Part shown: piece after piece, positions 14,086 through 21,876 of the stretch
Layout: every line of letters starts with the position of its first letter
How positions within the stretch are numbered: position 1 is the stretch's first letter
DNA from: Burkholderiales bacterium
GTDB lineage: Bacteria > Pseudomonadota > Gammaproteobacteria > Burkholderiales > SG8-39
Assembly (NCBI GenBank): GCA_026417035.1
Contig: JAOAEA010000018.1
Location: 1-59,485 of the forward strand
Direction of reading: 5' to 3'
DNA length: 59,485 nt
Translations under genes and position numbers: made by a program
The notes under the pieces: model-generated
What the model was told of the DNA's origin: nothing
Database searches by the model: none
Seen by the model: only the letters and a program-made list of their open reading frames with translations

Positions 14086-14091
14086 ATTCTA
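14086..14091 (-). promoter_or_regulatory. -10 box placing the transcription start at the aroK ATG
   Basis: TAGAAT followed by CGGCCG and then the aroK ATG (14079). A start site six to seven bases after the -10 would fall on the start codon. The -35 region is weak. Confidence 0.5.
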
Positions 14092-14140
14092 GCAACTCGC
14101 CGCCCCCGTTCCGCCCGCGCGCGGCGGCGCCCGGAAAGCA

Positions 14141-14167
14141 AGGAGCCGGGCGCGTGGCCCGGCTCCT
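14141..14167 (-). terminator. Hairpin after pilQ
   Basis: An 11-bp perfect stem (14141-14151 with 14157-14167) with a five-base loop lies 29 bases past the pilQ stop. The minus-strand tail reads TGCTTTCC, a poor U-run, so termination may be partial. Confidence 0.6.
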
Positions 14168-14195
14168 GGGGAAAGGAGAGCCTCGGGGCGCGGTT

Positions 14196-16328
14196 TCAGC
14201 GCAGCGAGACCCGGTCGTCGATGATCCGCGGCGTGAGGAAGAACAGCAGCTCGGTCTTGTTGTCCGTGTTCTGCCGGTTGCGGAACATGAAGCCGACGCC
14301 GGGGAGGTCGCCGAGCAGCGGCACCTTGTTGATGGTCGAGCGCTCCTCCTGCGTGTAGATGCCGCCGATCACCACCGTGCCGCCGTTCTCGACCAGCACC
14401 GCGGTGCGCACGTGCTTGGTGTCGATCGCGAAGCCCGCGGCGGTCTGGATGCCGACCGAGTCCTTGTTGATGTCGACATCCATGAGCACGTTGCCGTCGG
14501 GCGTGATCTGCGGCTTCACCTTGAGCGCGAGGTTCGCCTTCTTGAACGTGATCGAGGTCGCGCCGCTCGAGGTGGCCTGCTGGTAGGGAAGCTCGGTGCC
14601 CTGCTCGATGATCGCCTCGACCTGGTCGGCGGTCACGACGCGCGGGCTCGAGATGACCTTGCCCTTGCCGTCGGACTCGAGCGCGGTGATCTCGAGGTTC
14701 AGGAACTTGGTCGCCGCGCTGTTGAAGAGGATGAGCGAGAACTTGCCGCGATCGGCGTTCGTTTCCGTGGCGGACGCCGGCAGGTTGACGCTCAGGCTGT
14801 CGCGGAAGAAGTCCGGCTGCGTGGCGCTGATCTGCCCGGTCGAGGTGCCGGTCGCCGCGAGGCCGCCGCCCATCAGCTGCCGGTTCGGGCCGCCGAGGAG
14901 GCGCGAGCCCTGGCCGGTGGTGTCGTTGTAGCCGAGGCGGAAGCCGAGCGTGCGGCTGAACCGGTCGGTCGCCTCGACGATGCGCGCGTCGATCATCACC
15001 TGGCGAACCGGGACGTCGGTCTTGGCGATGATGCGGCGGACGTCCTCGAGCCGCGACGGGATGTCCTGGATGAAGAGCTGGTTGGTGCGCGGGTCCCACA
15101 CCGCGCTGCCGCGCTTGGAGAGGATCCGCTGCTTGTCGTCGGTGAGGATCTTCGAGAACGCCTCGGCCTTCGTGTAGTTGAGCTGGAAGGTCTCGGTGCG
15201 CAGCGGCTCGAGGTCGGCGATCTGCTGCTTCGCCTCGAGCTCGAGCTTCTCCTTGGTGGCGAGCTCGTCGCGCGGCGCGATCCACAGCACGTTGCCGTTC
15301 TTGCGCATGTCGAGGCCGCGCGTCTGCAGGATGATGTCCAGGGCCTGGTCCCAGGGCACGTCCTTGAGCCGCAGCGTGAGGTTCCCCTGCACCGAGTCGC
15401 TGGTGATGATGTTGAGGTCGGTGAAGTCGGCGATGACGTTCAACACGCTCCGCACGTCGATGTTCTGGAAGTTGAGCGAGAGCTTCTCGCCCTGGTAGCC
15501 GCCGCGCGTGCCCTGCACCAGCTTGTTCGGGTCGAAGACGACCGGCTTCACCTCGACCACGAACTGGGTGTCGGTCTGGTAGGCGTTGTACTCCCACTGC
15601 CCCTTCGGCTCGATCACGAGCCGCACGTTGTCGCCCTGCTGGAAGGCGTTGAGGCTCTGCACCGGCGTGCCGAAGTCGATCACGTCCAGGCGCGCGCGCA
15701 GGTGGTCGGGAAGCTGCGCGCGGATGAAATCGACGATCAGGTTCTGGCCCTGCTGGCGGATGTCGATGCCGGTCGAGGTGTCGGAGAGCTCGATGACGAC
15801 GCGCCCCTCGCCGGCCTTGCCGCGCCGGAAGTCGATCTCGCGCAGCGCGTGCCGGACGTCGGTCGTCCCCTCGGCGAAGCGCGTCGCGCCGCCCTGGATG
15901 CGCTGCGCGGTCGCGGCCGTCACCGGCGACAGCGCGACGATGAGGTTCTTGCCCTCGATCTCGGCGCGGTAGGGCACCATCTGCCGCAGGTTGAGCACCA
16001 TGCGCGTGCGGTCGCCGACCTGCACGACGCTCATCGAGCGCAGCTCGCCCTCGTTGATGTCCTGGCTCGCGCGGCCGAGCGCGTTCGCCGTCTTCGGGAA
16101 GTCGAACGCGATGCGCGCGGGGTTGGAGATGCTGAAGCTCGCGGGCACGGCGGCGAGCGGCTCCTTCATCGTGATCCTCACGTACACCACGCCGCCCTGG
16201 GTCGTCGTGTTGAACGCCTCGATGCTGTTCGCCGCCTGCGGAGCGGGCTGCTGCGCGGCCGCCGGCCCGGAAGCCGCGAGCGCCGCCGCCGCGAGAACGG
16301 AGAAGACGATTCTGACGAGGGTGGTCAT
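14196..16328 (-). CDS. pilQ: Type IV pilus secretin
   Basis: Outer-membrane ring through which the pilus exits; 710 residues. A signal peptide (about 1-26, ending AAAQQ) precedes two AMIN-type peptidoglycan-binding domains (about 35-115 and 140-250). An STN/secretin N-domain region (about 280-450, with LSLNFQNIDVRSVLN) follows, then the secretin barrel with VQVMIDARIVEATD-like sequence, the VIGGIYTQEE segment and VPLLGDLPGVGFMFR near the C-terminus. The ATG overlaps pilP by four bases. It is the last gene of pilMNOPQ. Confidence 0.96.
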   Translation of the reverse strand: MTTLVRIVFSVLAAAALAASGPAAAQQPAPQAANSIEAFNTTTQGGVVYVRITMKEPLAAVPASFSISNPARIAFDFPKTANALGRASQDINEGELRSMSVVQVGDRTRMVLNLRQMVPYRAEIEGKNLIVALSPVTAATAQRIQGGATRFAEGTTDVRHALREIDFRRGKAGEGRVVIELSDTSTGIDIRQQGQNLIVDFIRAQLPDHLRARLDVIDFGTPVQSLNAFQQGDNVRLVIEPKGQWEYNAYQTDTQFVVEVKPVVFDPNKLVQGTRGGYQGEKLSLNFQNIDVRSVLNVIADFTDLNIITSDSVQGNLTLRLKDVPWDQALDIILQTRGLDMRKNGNVLWIAPRDELATKEKLELEAKQQIADLEPLRTETFQLNYTKAEAFSKILTDDKQRILSKRGSAVWDPRTNQLFIQDIPSRLEDVRRIIAKTDVPVRQVMIDARIVEATDRFSRTLGFRLGYNDTTGQGSRLLGGPNRQLMGGGLAATGTSTGQISATQPDFFRDSLSVNLPASATETNADRGKFSLILFNSAATKFLNLEITALESDGKGKVISSPRVVTADQVEAIIEQGTELPYQQATSSGATSITFKKANLALKVKPQITPDGNVLMDVDINKDSVGIQTAAGFAIDTKHVRTAVLVENGGTVVIGGIYTQEERSTINKVPLLGDLPGVGFMFRNRQNTDNKTELLFFLTPRIIDDRVSLR

Positions 16329-16858
16329 TTCTTGGCCTCCGCTTCCTGCAGCTGCAGGGTGCTCGCGCGCTCGGTCCAGTCGCCACCGGCCTCCTGGATC
16401 AGCTCGCGCAGGGTGATCTCGGTCTCGTTGATCTTGGTGATGACGCCGAAGTTCTGGCCCATGTAGTTGCCCGGGCGGACCCGGTAGATGCTCGCGTCGG
16501 CCTTCACGAGCCCGTAGGTCTGCCCCTTCTGCTGCAGGATCCCGACCATCTTGAGCGACTCGAGCGGGAAGGCCTCGAGCGGCTCCTTGGGCCGGTTCAG
16601 GTCCGGCGCGAGCGCAGAGGCGGCGGCGGGCGTGCCGCTCTTCGTCGCGAGCTGGATCTTCGCCGGCCCGAACGGGTCGGGCTGGTCGAACGCCTGGTAG
16701 GGGACCGGCTCGTAGGGCTTCACCACCGGCAGCGGATCCACCTTGCCGCGCACGTCCTTGGTCATCGCGGCGAGCTCGGCCTTGAGGTCGCTGAATTCAC
16801 CGCTTTCGCAGCCGGCGAGCGCGACGGCGACGCCGGCGAGGAGGAGAGCGCGCTTCAT
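16325..16858 (-). CDS. pilP: Type IV pilus inner-membrane lipoprotein
   Basis: Lipoprotein of 177 residues that links the PilNO complex to the secretin PilQ. The signal peptide ends in the lipobox LAGC (Cys at about residue 16). A flexible proline-rich linker (DPLPVVKPYEPVPYQ) precedes the small beta domain with FPLESLKMVGILQQKG and VRPGNYMGQNFGVI, both typical of PilP. The ATG overlaps the pilO stop by four bases, and the stop overlaps pilQ by four bases. Confidence 0.95.
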   Translation of the reverse strand: MKRALLLAGVAVALAGCESGEFSDLKAELAAMTKDVRGKVDPLPVVKPYEPVPYQAFDQPDPFGPAKIQLATKSGTPAAASALAPDLNRPKEPLEAFPLESLKMVGILQQKGQTYGLVKADASIYRVRPGNYMGQNFGVITKINETEITLRELIQEAGGDWTERASTLQLQEAEAKK

Positions 16859-17493
16859 TTCTTGGCCGCCTTGGCTGCCTTGGCCGCCTTGCGCTGCGCC
16901 GCGAGCTCCTCGTCGTCGAGGTAGCGGAACGTCTTCGCGGTGGCGTCGAGCGCCAGGTTGCCGTCCTTGTTCACCGTGATGCCGAGGTCGTTCAGCGTCA
17001 CGATCCGGGAGAGCTGCGCGATGTCGCTCGCGAACGCGCCCATGTCGTGGTAGGTGCCGACCACCTTGAGGGAGATGGGCAGCTCCGCGTAGAAGTCCCG
17101 CACCGTCTCGCTCTGCGCCGGCTTGAAGAGCTCGAACTGCAGGCCGCGCCCCAGGCCGGACTGGTTGATGTCCACGAGCAGCGCCTCCATCTGCGAGCGG
17201 TTCGGCAGCTGCTTGAGCAGCGCCCCGAACGAGCTCTCGATCTCGCGCGCCTGCTGGCGGTAGAGGTCGAGGTTGACCGCCTGGGCCTTCTTGGCGACGT
17301 ACTCTTCCTTGAGCTTCACCTCCCGCGCGCGGCCCGCCTCGAGCTCCTCGAGCTGGCCGGCCCAGTCGGCGAAGTAGGCGGCGACGAGAATCGCCGCGAA
17401 CACGGCGAGCAACAGGACGAGCTTCGGCGCCGCCGGCCAACTGCCCGGGTCGCGCGTGTTGAGGTTCCTGAACTGGTCGGCAAAGCCCGCCAT
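16855..17493 (-). CDS. pilO: Type IV pilus alignment protein
   Basis: Bitopic inner-membrane protein, 212 residues, forming a heterodimer with PilN. One membrane helix (about 25-45) is followed by a coiled coil (about 45-95) and a ferredoxin-like fold containing LPNRSQMEALLVDINQSG and FYAELPISLKVVGTYHDMG, both standard PilO sequence. The C-terminus ends in a Lys/Ala tail (KAAKAAKAAKK), reminiscent of tails on PhnD and the LivK-like protein in this window. Nine bases separate it from pilN. Confidence 0.95.
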   Translation of the reverse strand: MAGFADQFRNLNTRDPGSWPAAPKLVLLLAVFAAILVAAYFADWAGQLEELEAGRAREVKLKEEYVAKKAQAVNLDLYRQQAREIESSFGALLKQLPNRSQMEALLVDINQSGLGRGLQFELFKPAQSETVRDFYAELPISLKVVGTYHDMGAFASDIAQLSRIVTLNDLGITVNKDGNLALDATAKTFRYLDDEELAAQRKAAKAAKAAKK

Positions 17494-17502
17494 GGCGCCC
17501 CC

Positions 17503-18102
17503 TTAACCCTGCTTGGCCGCGGCCGGCTTCGCGCCGCCCGGCTTCTGCCCGTCCTCGGGCGCGGCGCGCTTGACGCGGAAGTTCAGGTTGAACTCCGTCA
17601 GCCGCCGCTTGTTCACCTCGGCCGCCTTGGTCTCCACGAGCTGCGCCGACTCGAAGTTCGGCGCCGACTCGAGGTTGCGCATGAACGTCGCCACGCGCGC
17701 GTTCGACTGCGCGTAGCCGGTGATGTTGACCTTGAGGCCCTCCTGCTTCAGCGACTTGAGATAAACCCCGTCCGGGGTCTGGCGCACCAGCTGGTCGAGG
17801 AGCAGCACCGTCTGCGAGCGGTCGGCCTGGAGCGTCTCGATGATCTGCTTGCGGGCGAGGAGCGCCTGGATCTCGTCCTTCAGCTTCTTGATCTCCTCGA
17901 TCTCCTTGTCGAGCCTCGCGTTCTCGCGCTTCAGGAACTCGTTGCGCTCCTCCTGCGCCGAGATGTAGCCGGCGATCACGCCGTGCACCAGGACCGCGAT
18001 GGCGATGGCGAGCCCGGCGACCATCGCGCCGAGCAGCGCCAGCTGGCGCCGCTGCGCCTTGCGCCGCGCCTCGCGGTGCGGCAGGAGGTTGATGCGGATC
18101 AT
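17503..18102 (-). CDS. pilN: Type IV pilus assembly protein
   Basis: Bitopic protein, 199 residues. It begins MIRINLLPHRE, the conserved cytoplasmic N-terminus that binds the groove of PilM. A membrane helix (about 22-42), a coiled coil (about 50-85) and a periplasmic domain with LVRQTPDGVYLKSL and ITGYAQSNARVATFMRNLE follow. The ATG overlaps the pilM stop by four bases. A Gly/Ala/Lys tail ends the protein. Confidence 0.95.
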   Translation of the reverse strand: MIRINLLPHREARRKAQRRQLALLGAMVAGLAIAIAVLVHGVIAGYISAQEERNEFLKRENARLDKEIEEIKKLKDEIQALLARKQIIETLQADRSQTVLLLDQLVRQTPDGVYLKSLKQEGLKVNITGYAQSNARVATFMRNLESAPNFESAQLVETKAAEVNKRRLTEFNLNFRVKRAAPEDGQKPGGAKPAAAKQG

Positions 18103-19172
18103 TCGTCGAACCTCCGCATGGCGAGCCCGCAGGCGATCATCAGCGCCGGGGCGTCCGCGATCAGCTTCTTGAGCTGGATGCGCGGGGAGATCGACATGCT
18201 CGCGAACGGGTTGGCGACGACGGTGTTCACGCGCGTGCGGCTCGTCACCATGTCGTCGAGCCCCGGCAGCGTGGCGGAGCCCCCGGTGAGGACGATGTGC
18301 TCGAGCGAGTTGTACTGCGTCGAGGTGAAGAAGAACTGCGAGGCGCGCTGGATCTCGAGCGCCGCGTTCTCCAGGAAGGGCCGCAGCACCTCGGCCTCGT
18401 AGCTGTCGGGCAGCCCGCCCGACTTCTTGGCGTTCTCGGCCTCCTCGGGCGAGAGCCCGTATTGGCGCATGATGTCCTGGTTGAGCTGGTTGCCCCCGAA
18501 CGCCTGCTCGCGGGTGTAGACCGCCTGCTGGTTGCGCAGCACCGTGATGTTCATGATGCTCGCGCCGATGTCCACGACCGCGATGTTCTGGTCGCGGCCG
18601 TCGTTCGGGAACTGCGAGGTCATCAGCTCGAAGGCCGTCTGCATCGCGTAGGACTCGACGTCCATCACGGTGGCCTTCAGCCCGGCGGCCTCGGCGACCG
18701 CGACGCGGTCCTCGACCTTTTCCTTTCGCGAGGCGGCGATCAGCACCTCGACCTCTTCCGGGCCGGAGGGCGCGGGCCCGACCACCTGGAAGTCGAGGTT
18801 GACCTCGTCCAGCGCGAACGGGATGTACTGGTTGGCCTCGCCCTCGACCTGCACCTCGAGCTCTTCCTCGCGCAGGCCGGCCGGAACGATGATCTTCTTG
18901 GTGATCACCGCCGCCGTGGGGAGCGCGAGGGCCACGTTCTTGGTGCGCGTGGCGAGCTTCTTCCACGCGCGGCGCACGGTCTCGGACACGGCGTCGAGGT
19001 TGTCGATGTTGCCGTCGACCACCGCGTCCTTCGGCAGCGGCTCGATCGCATAACGCTCGACGCGCATCGAGCCCTTCCCGGCATCGGCCAGCTCGACCAT
19101 CTTGACGGCCGAAGAGCTGATGTCCATGCCGAAAAGGGGCGGCGCCTTGGGCTTGAAGATGTCGACGCGCAA
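18099..19172 (-). CDS. pilM: Type IV pilus actin-like ATPase
   Basis: Cytoplasmic actin-fold protein, 357 residues, that binds the PilN tail and anchors the alignment subcomplex. It shows the phosphate-binding FGMDISSSAVKMVEL near the N-terminus, the second phosphate loop AVVDIGASIMNITV, and adenosine-site sequence IVLTGGSATLPGLDD. The start is TTG at 19172, preceded by AAGGGGA about eight bases upstream and by a good promoter. First gene of the pilMNOPQ operon, divergent from PBP1a. Confidence 0.95.
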   Translation of the reverse strand: MRVDIFKPKAPPLFGMDISSSAVKMVELADAGKGSMRVERYAIEPLPKDAVVDGNIDNLDAVSETVRRAWKKLATRTKNVALALPTAAVITKKIIVPAGLREEELEVQVEGEANQYIPFALDEVNLDFQVVGPAPSGPEEVEVLIAASRKEKVEDRVAVAEAAGLKATVMDVESYAMQTAFELMTSQFPNDGRDQNIAVVDIGASIMNITVLRNQQAVYTREQAFGGNQLNQDIMRQYGLSPEEAENAKKSGGLPDSYEAEVLRPFLENAALEIQRASQFFFTSTQYNSLEHIVLTGGSATLPGLDDMVTSRTRVNTVVANPFASMSISPRIQLKKLIADAPALMIACGLAMRRFDE

Positions 19173-19228
19173 GCGAAATTCCCCTTTACAGATCGCTGGT
19201 TAGCAGCGATTTTGAGGTTTTGCGTGAG

Positions 19229-19257
19229 ATGCTAGCAACAAGCATCCGGGGTGTAAA
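19229..19257 (-). promoter_or_regulatory. Sigma-70-like promoter of pilMNOPQ
   Basis: TTTACA (19252-19257), exactly 17 bases, then TAGCAT (19229-19234) on the minus strand, giving a leader of about 50 bases before the pilM TTG. The surrounding stretch is AT-rich compared with the window. Confidence 0.7.
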
Positions 19258-19299
19258 GCAAATTTTGTCACACTCCCGGGTCCAGCTAACCCCTTGAGT

Positions 19300-19305
19300 T
19301 ATAAT
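19300..19305 (+). promoter_or_regulatory. TATAAT -10 box of the PBP1a gene
   Basis: A perfect TATAAT 40 bases upstream of the TTG start at 19346, in the divergent pilM-PBP1a gap. No recognisable -35 hexamer at 16 to 18 bases, so an activator may be involved. Confidence 0.55.
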
Positions 19306-19345
19306 CCGCCTTCCCCTCCGCGCAAACGCCGCGATCGCCCGACCT

Positions 19346-21649
19346 TTGACTTTTTTCCGCTGGATCGCCTTTCCGGTCGCGCTCGTCGCGGGGCTGGCCA
19401 CCGTCGGGCTCGCCCTGGCGGCGTTCGTGCTGCTGCTCGCCTACCCGAACCTGCCGTCGATCGAGGCGGTGACCGACTACCGCCCGCGGATCCCGCTGCG
19501 CGTCTACACGGCGGACGGCGCCCTCATCGGCGAATTCGGGGAGGAGCGCCGGTCGGTCGTCGCGATCCAGGACGTTCCGAAGCCGCTCAAGGACGCGATC
19601 CTCGCGGCCGAGGACGAGCGCTTCTACCAGCACCAGGGCGTCGACTTCATCGGCGTCATGCGCGCCGCGTACTCGAACCTCGTGTCGGGCGGCCGCCGCC
19701 AGGGCGCGAGCACCATCACCATGCAGGTGGCGCGGAACTTCTTCCTCTCGTCGGAGAAGACGCTCACCCGCAAGCTCTACGAGGCGCTGCTCGCGTACAA
19801 GATCGAGTCCGAGCTCACCAAGGACCAGATCCTCGATCTCTACGTCAACCAGATCTACCTCGGCCAGCGGGCCTACGGCTTCGCCGCCGCCAGCCAGATC
19901 TACTTCGGCAAGCCGATCTCCCAGCTCACCGTCGCGGAGGCGGCCATGCTCGCCGGGCTGCCGAAGGCGCCCTCGGCCTACAACCCGGTCGCGAGCCCCA
20001 GGCGCGCGAAGCAGCGCCAGCAGTACGTGCTGCGCCGCATGCGCGAGCTCGACATGATCACCGAGGCCCAGTACGACGAGGCGCTCAAGGCGCCGCTCGC
20101 CGTGCGCCGCGAGATCGACGACTTCGCGGTCCACGGCGAGTTCGTCGCGGAGATGGTGCGGCAGGCCCTGTTCGACCGCTACGGCCCGGACGTGTACAGC
20201 CTCGGATTCCGCGTCTACACCACCGTCCGGAAGGCCGACCAGGAGGCCGCCTACGCCGCGCTGCGCCGCGGCGTGCTCGACTACGACCGCCGCCACGGGT
20301 ATCGCGGCCCGGAGGGCTTCGCGGACCTGCCGGCCAAGCCCGCCGAGGAAGCGCTCGAGGAGGCCCTCGCCGATTTCGCCGACAGCGACGACCTCGTCCC
20401 GGCGATCGTGCTCTCCGCCTCGCCGAAGCAGGTCGTCGCCTACCGCCGGGGCGGCGAGACGCTCACGATTGGCGAAGGGGGGCTCAAGTTCGTGCAGTCC
20501 GCCCTCTCGGAGAAGGCGGCGCCGGCCCGCAGGATCCGGCCCGGCGCGATCGTGCGGGTCCAGAGGGACGAGAAGGGCAACTTGTCGATCGCACAGCTGC
20601 CGGAGGCGGAGGCCGCGCTCGTGGCGATGAGCCCCGTCGACGGCGCGATCCGGGCGCTCGTCGGCGGTTTCGACTTCGGCCGCAACAAGTTCAACCACGT
20701 GACCCAGGCCTGGCGCCAGCCGGGCTCGTCCTTCAAGCCGTTCATCTATTCCGCGGCGCTCGAGCGCGGCTTTACGCCGGCGACGATCCTGCTCGACGAG
20801 CCGATCGTCGTCGACGCCGCGCAGACCGGCAGCCAGACCTGGGAGCCGAAGAACTACGACGGGAAGTACGAGGGCCCGATGCGCCTGCGCACGGCGCTCG
20901 CGAAGTCGAAGAACATGGTCTCGATCCGGATCCTGCAGTCGATCGGGCCGCGGTCGGCACAGGAGTACGTGACGCGCTTCGGGTTCGAAGCGGACAAGCA
21001 CCCCGCCTATCTCACGATGGCCCTCGGCGCCGGATCCGTGACGCCGCTGCAGATGGCGCGCGCCTATGGGGTGTTCGCGAACGGCGGCTACCTCGTCGAG
21101 CCCTACATCATCGAGCGGATCGTCGACGACCGGGGCACGGTGCTCGCGCAGGCCAATCCGAAGCAGGCTGGCGATCCCGCGCTGCGCGTGCTCGATCCGC
21201 GCAACGCGTTCCTCATGACCAGCATGATGCAGGACGTCACGCGCTACGGAACCGCCGCGCGCGCGAACGCCCTCGGCCGGCGGGACATCGCCGGCAAGAC
21301 CGGCACCACCAACGAGCACGTCGATGCGTGGTTCGCCGGCTACCAGCCGACGCTGGTCGCCGTCGCCTGGATCGGGTTCGACCAGCCGCGCAACCTCGGC
21401 GCCAACGAAACCGGCGGCGCGGCGGCGCTCCCGATGTGGATCGCCTACATGGGCAAGGTGCTGCAGGGCGTGCCGCAGATGGAGGCGCCCGTGCCGGAGG
21501 GGGTGATCTCGGTGCGAATCGACCCGGACACCGGGCTCGCGTCGCCCGACGGCAAGCAGCCCGAGTTCTTCTATCGCGAGCATCCGCCGCAGGAGGCGCC
21601 CCCTGCCGCCGCGGCCCAGGCCGAGGCGAAGCCGGCGATCCCGCAGTAG
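19346..21649 (+). CDS. mrcA: Penicillin-binding protein 1A, transglycosylase/transpeptidase
   Basis: Bifunctional class A PBP, 767 residues, that polymerises and crosslinks peptidoglycan. A single N-terminal membrane helix (about 8-30) precedes the GT51 domain with the catalytic EDERFYQHQGVD (about residue 88) and GASTITMQVARNFFL. The transpeptidase has its active Ser in GSSFKPFIYSAALE (about residue 462), SKN in LAKSKNMVS, and KTGTTNEHVDAWFAGY near residue 650. The start is TTG, chosen because the signal anchor begins there. The divergent arrangement with pilMNOPQ is conserved in beta- and gammaproteobacteria, where the gene is also called ponA. Confidence 0.96.
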   Translation: MTFFRWIAFPVALVAGLATVGLALAAFVLLLAYPNLPSIEAVTDYRPRIPLRVYTADGALIGEFGEERRSVVAIQDVPKPLKDAILAAEDERFYQHQGVDFIGVMRAAYSNLVSGGRRQGASTITMQVARNFFLSSEKTLTRKLYEALLAYKIESELTKDQILDLYVNQIYLGQRAYGFAAASQIYFGKPISQLTVAEAAMLAGLPKAPSAYNPVASPRRAKQRQQYVLRRMRELDMITEAQYDEALKAPLAVRREIDDFAVHGEFVAEMVRQALFDRYGPDVYSLGFRVYTTVRKADQEAAYAALRRGVLDYDRRHGYRGPEGFADLPAKPAEEALEEALADFADSDDLVPAIVLSASPKQVVAYRRGGETLTIGEGGLKFVQSALSEKAAPARRIRPGAIVRVQRDEKGNLSIAQLPEAEAALVAMSPVDGAIRALVGGFDFGRNKFNHVTQAWRQPGSSFKPFIYSAALERGFTPATILLDEPIVVDAAQTGSQTWEPKNYDGKYEGPMRLRTALAKSKNMVSIRILQSIGPRSAQEYVTRFGFEADKHPAYLTMALGAGSVTPLQMARAYGVFANGGYLVEPYIIERIVDDRGTVLAQANPKQAGDPALRVLDPRNAFLMTSMMQDVTRYGTAARANALGRRDIAGKTGTTNEHVDAWFAGYQPTLVAVAWIGFDQPRNLGANETGGAAALPMWIAYMGKVLQGVPQMEAPVPEGVISVRIDPDTGLASPDGKQPEFFYREHPPQEAPPAAAAQAEAKPAIPQ

Positions 21650-21698
21650 CGCCCGCGCGTCGCGCTCGCTAACATCGGGCGCTTGCGGACCTCGACCC

Positions 21699-21821
21699 AT
21701 GCGCAGCGTCCTCGCTTTCGTCGCCCTCGCCCTCCTGCTGCAGGCCTGCGGCAACAAGGGTCCGCTCTATCTTCCCGGCCCCGGCGGGGAAGACCCGAAG
21801 CGCGAATCGCGTTCCCGCTAG
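21699..21821 (+). CDS. lptM: Small LPS-assembly lipoprotein LptM (YifL-type)
   Basis: A 40-residue lipoprotein. The signal peptide ends at lipobox LLQAC with Cys17, followed by the short conserved motif GNKGPLYLP and a charged tail. LptM mimics LPS and helps LptD mature in the outer membrane in Escherichia coli (family knowledge). Its position directly before lysA is the conserved place for this gene, which is what makes such a short frame credible. The stop is 55 bases before the lysA start. Confidence 0.85.
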   Translation: MRSVLAFVALALLLQACGNKGPLYLPGPGGEDPKRESRSR

Positions 21822-21876
21822 CGCGCACCATGCCGGTCGACAGGACACGGCCCGCGGCGCTCGCCGAGGCTCGCGG

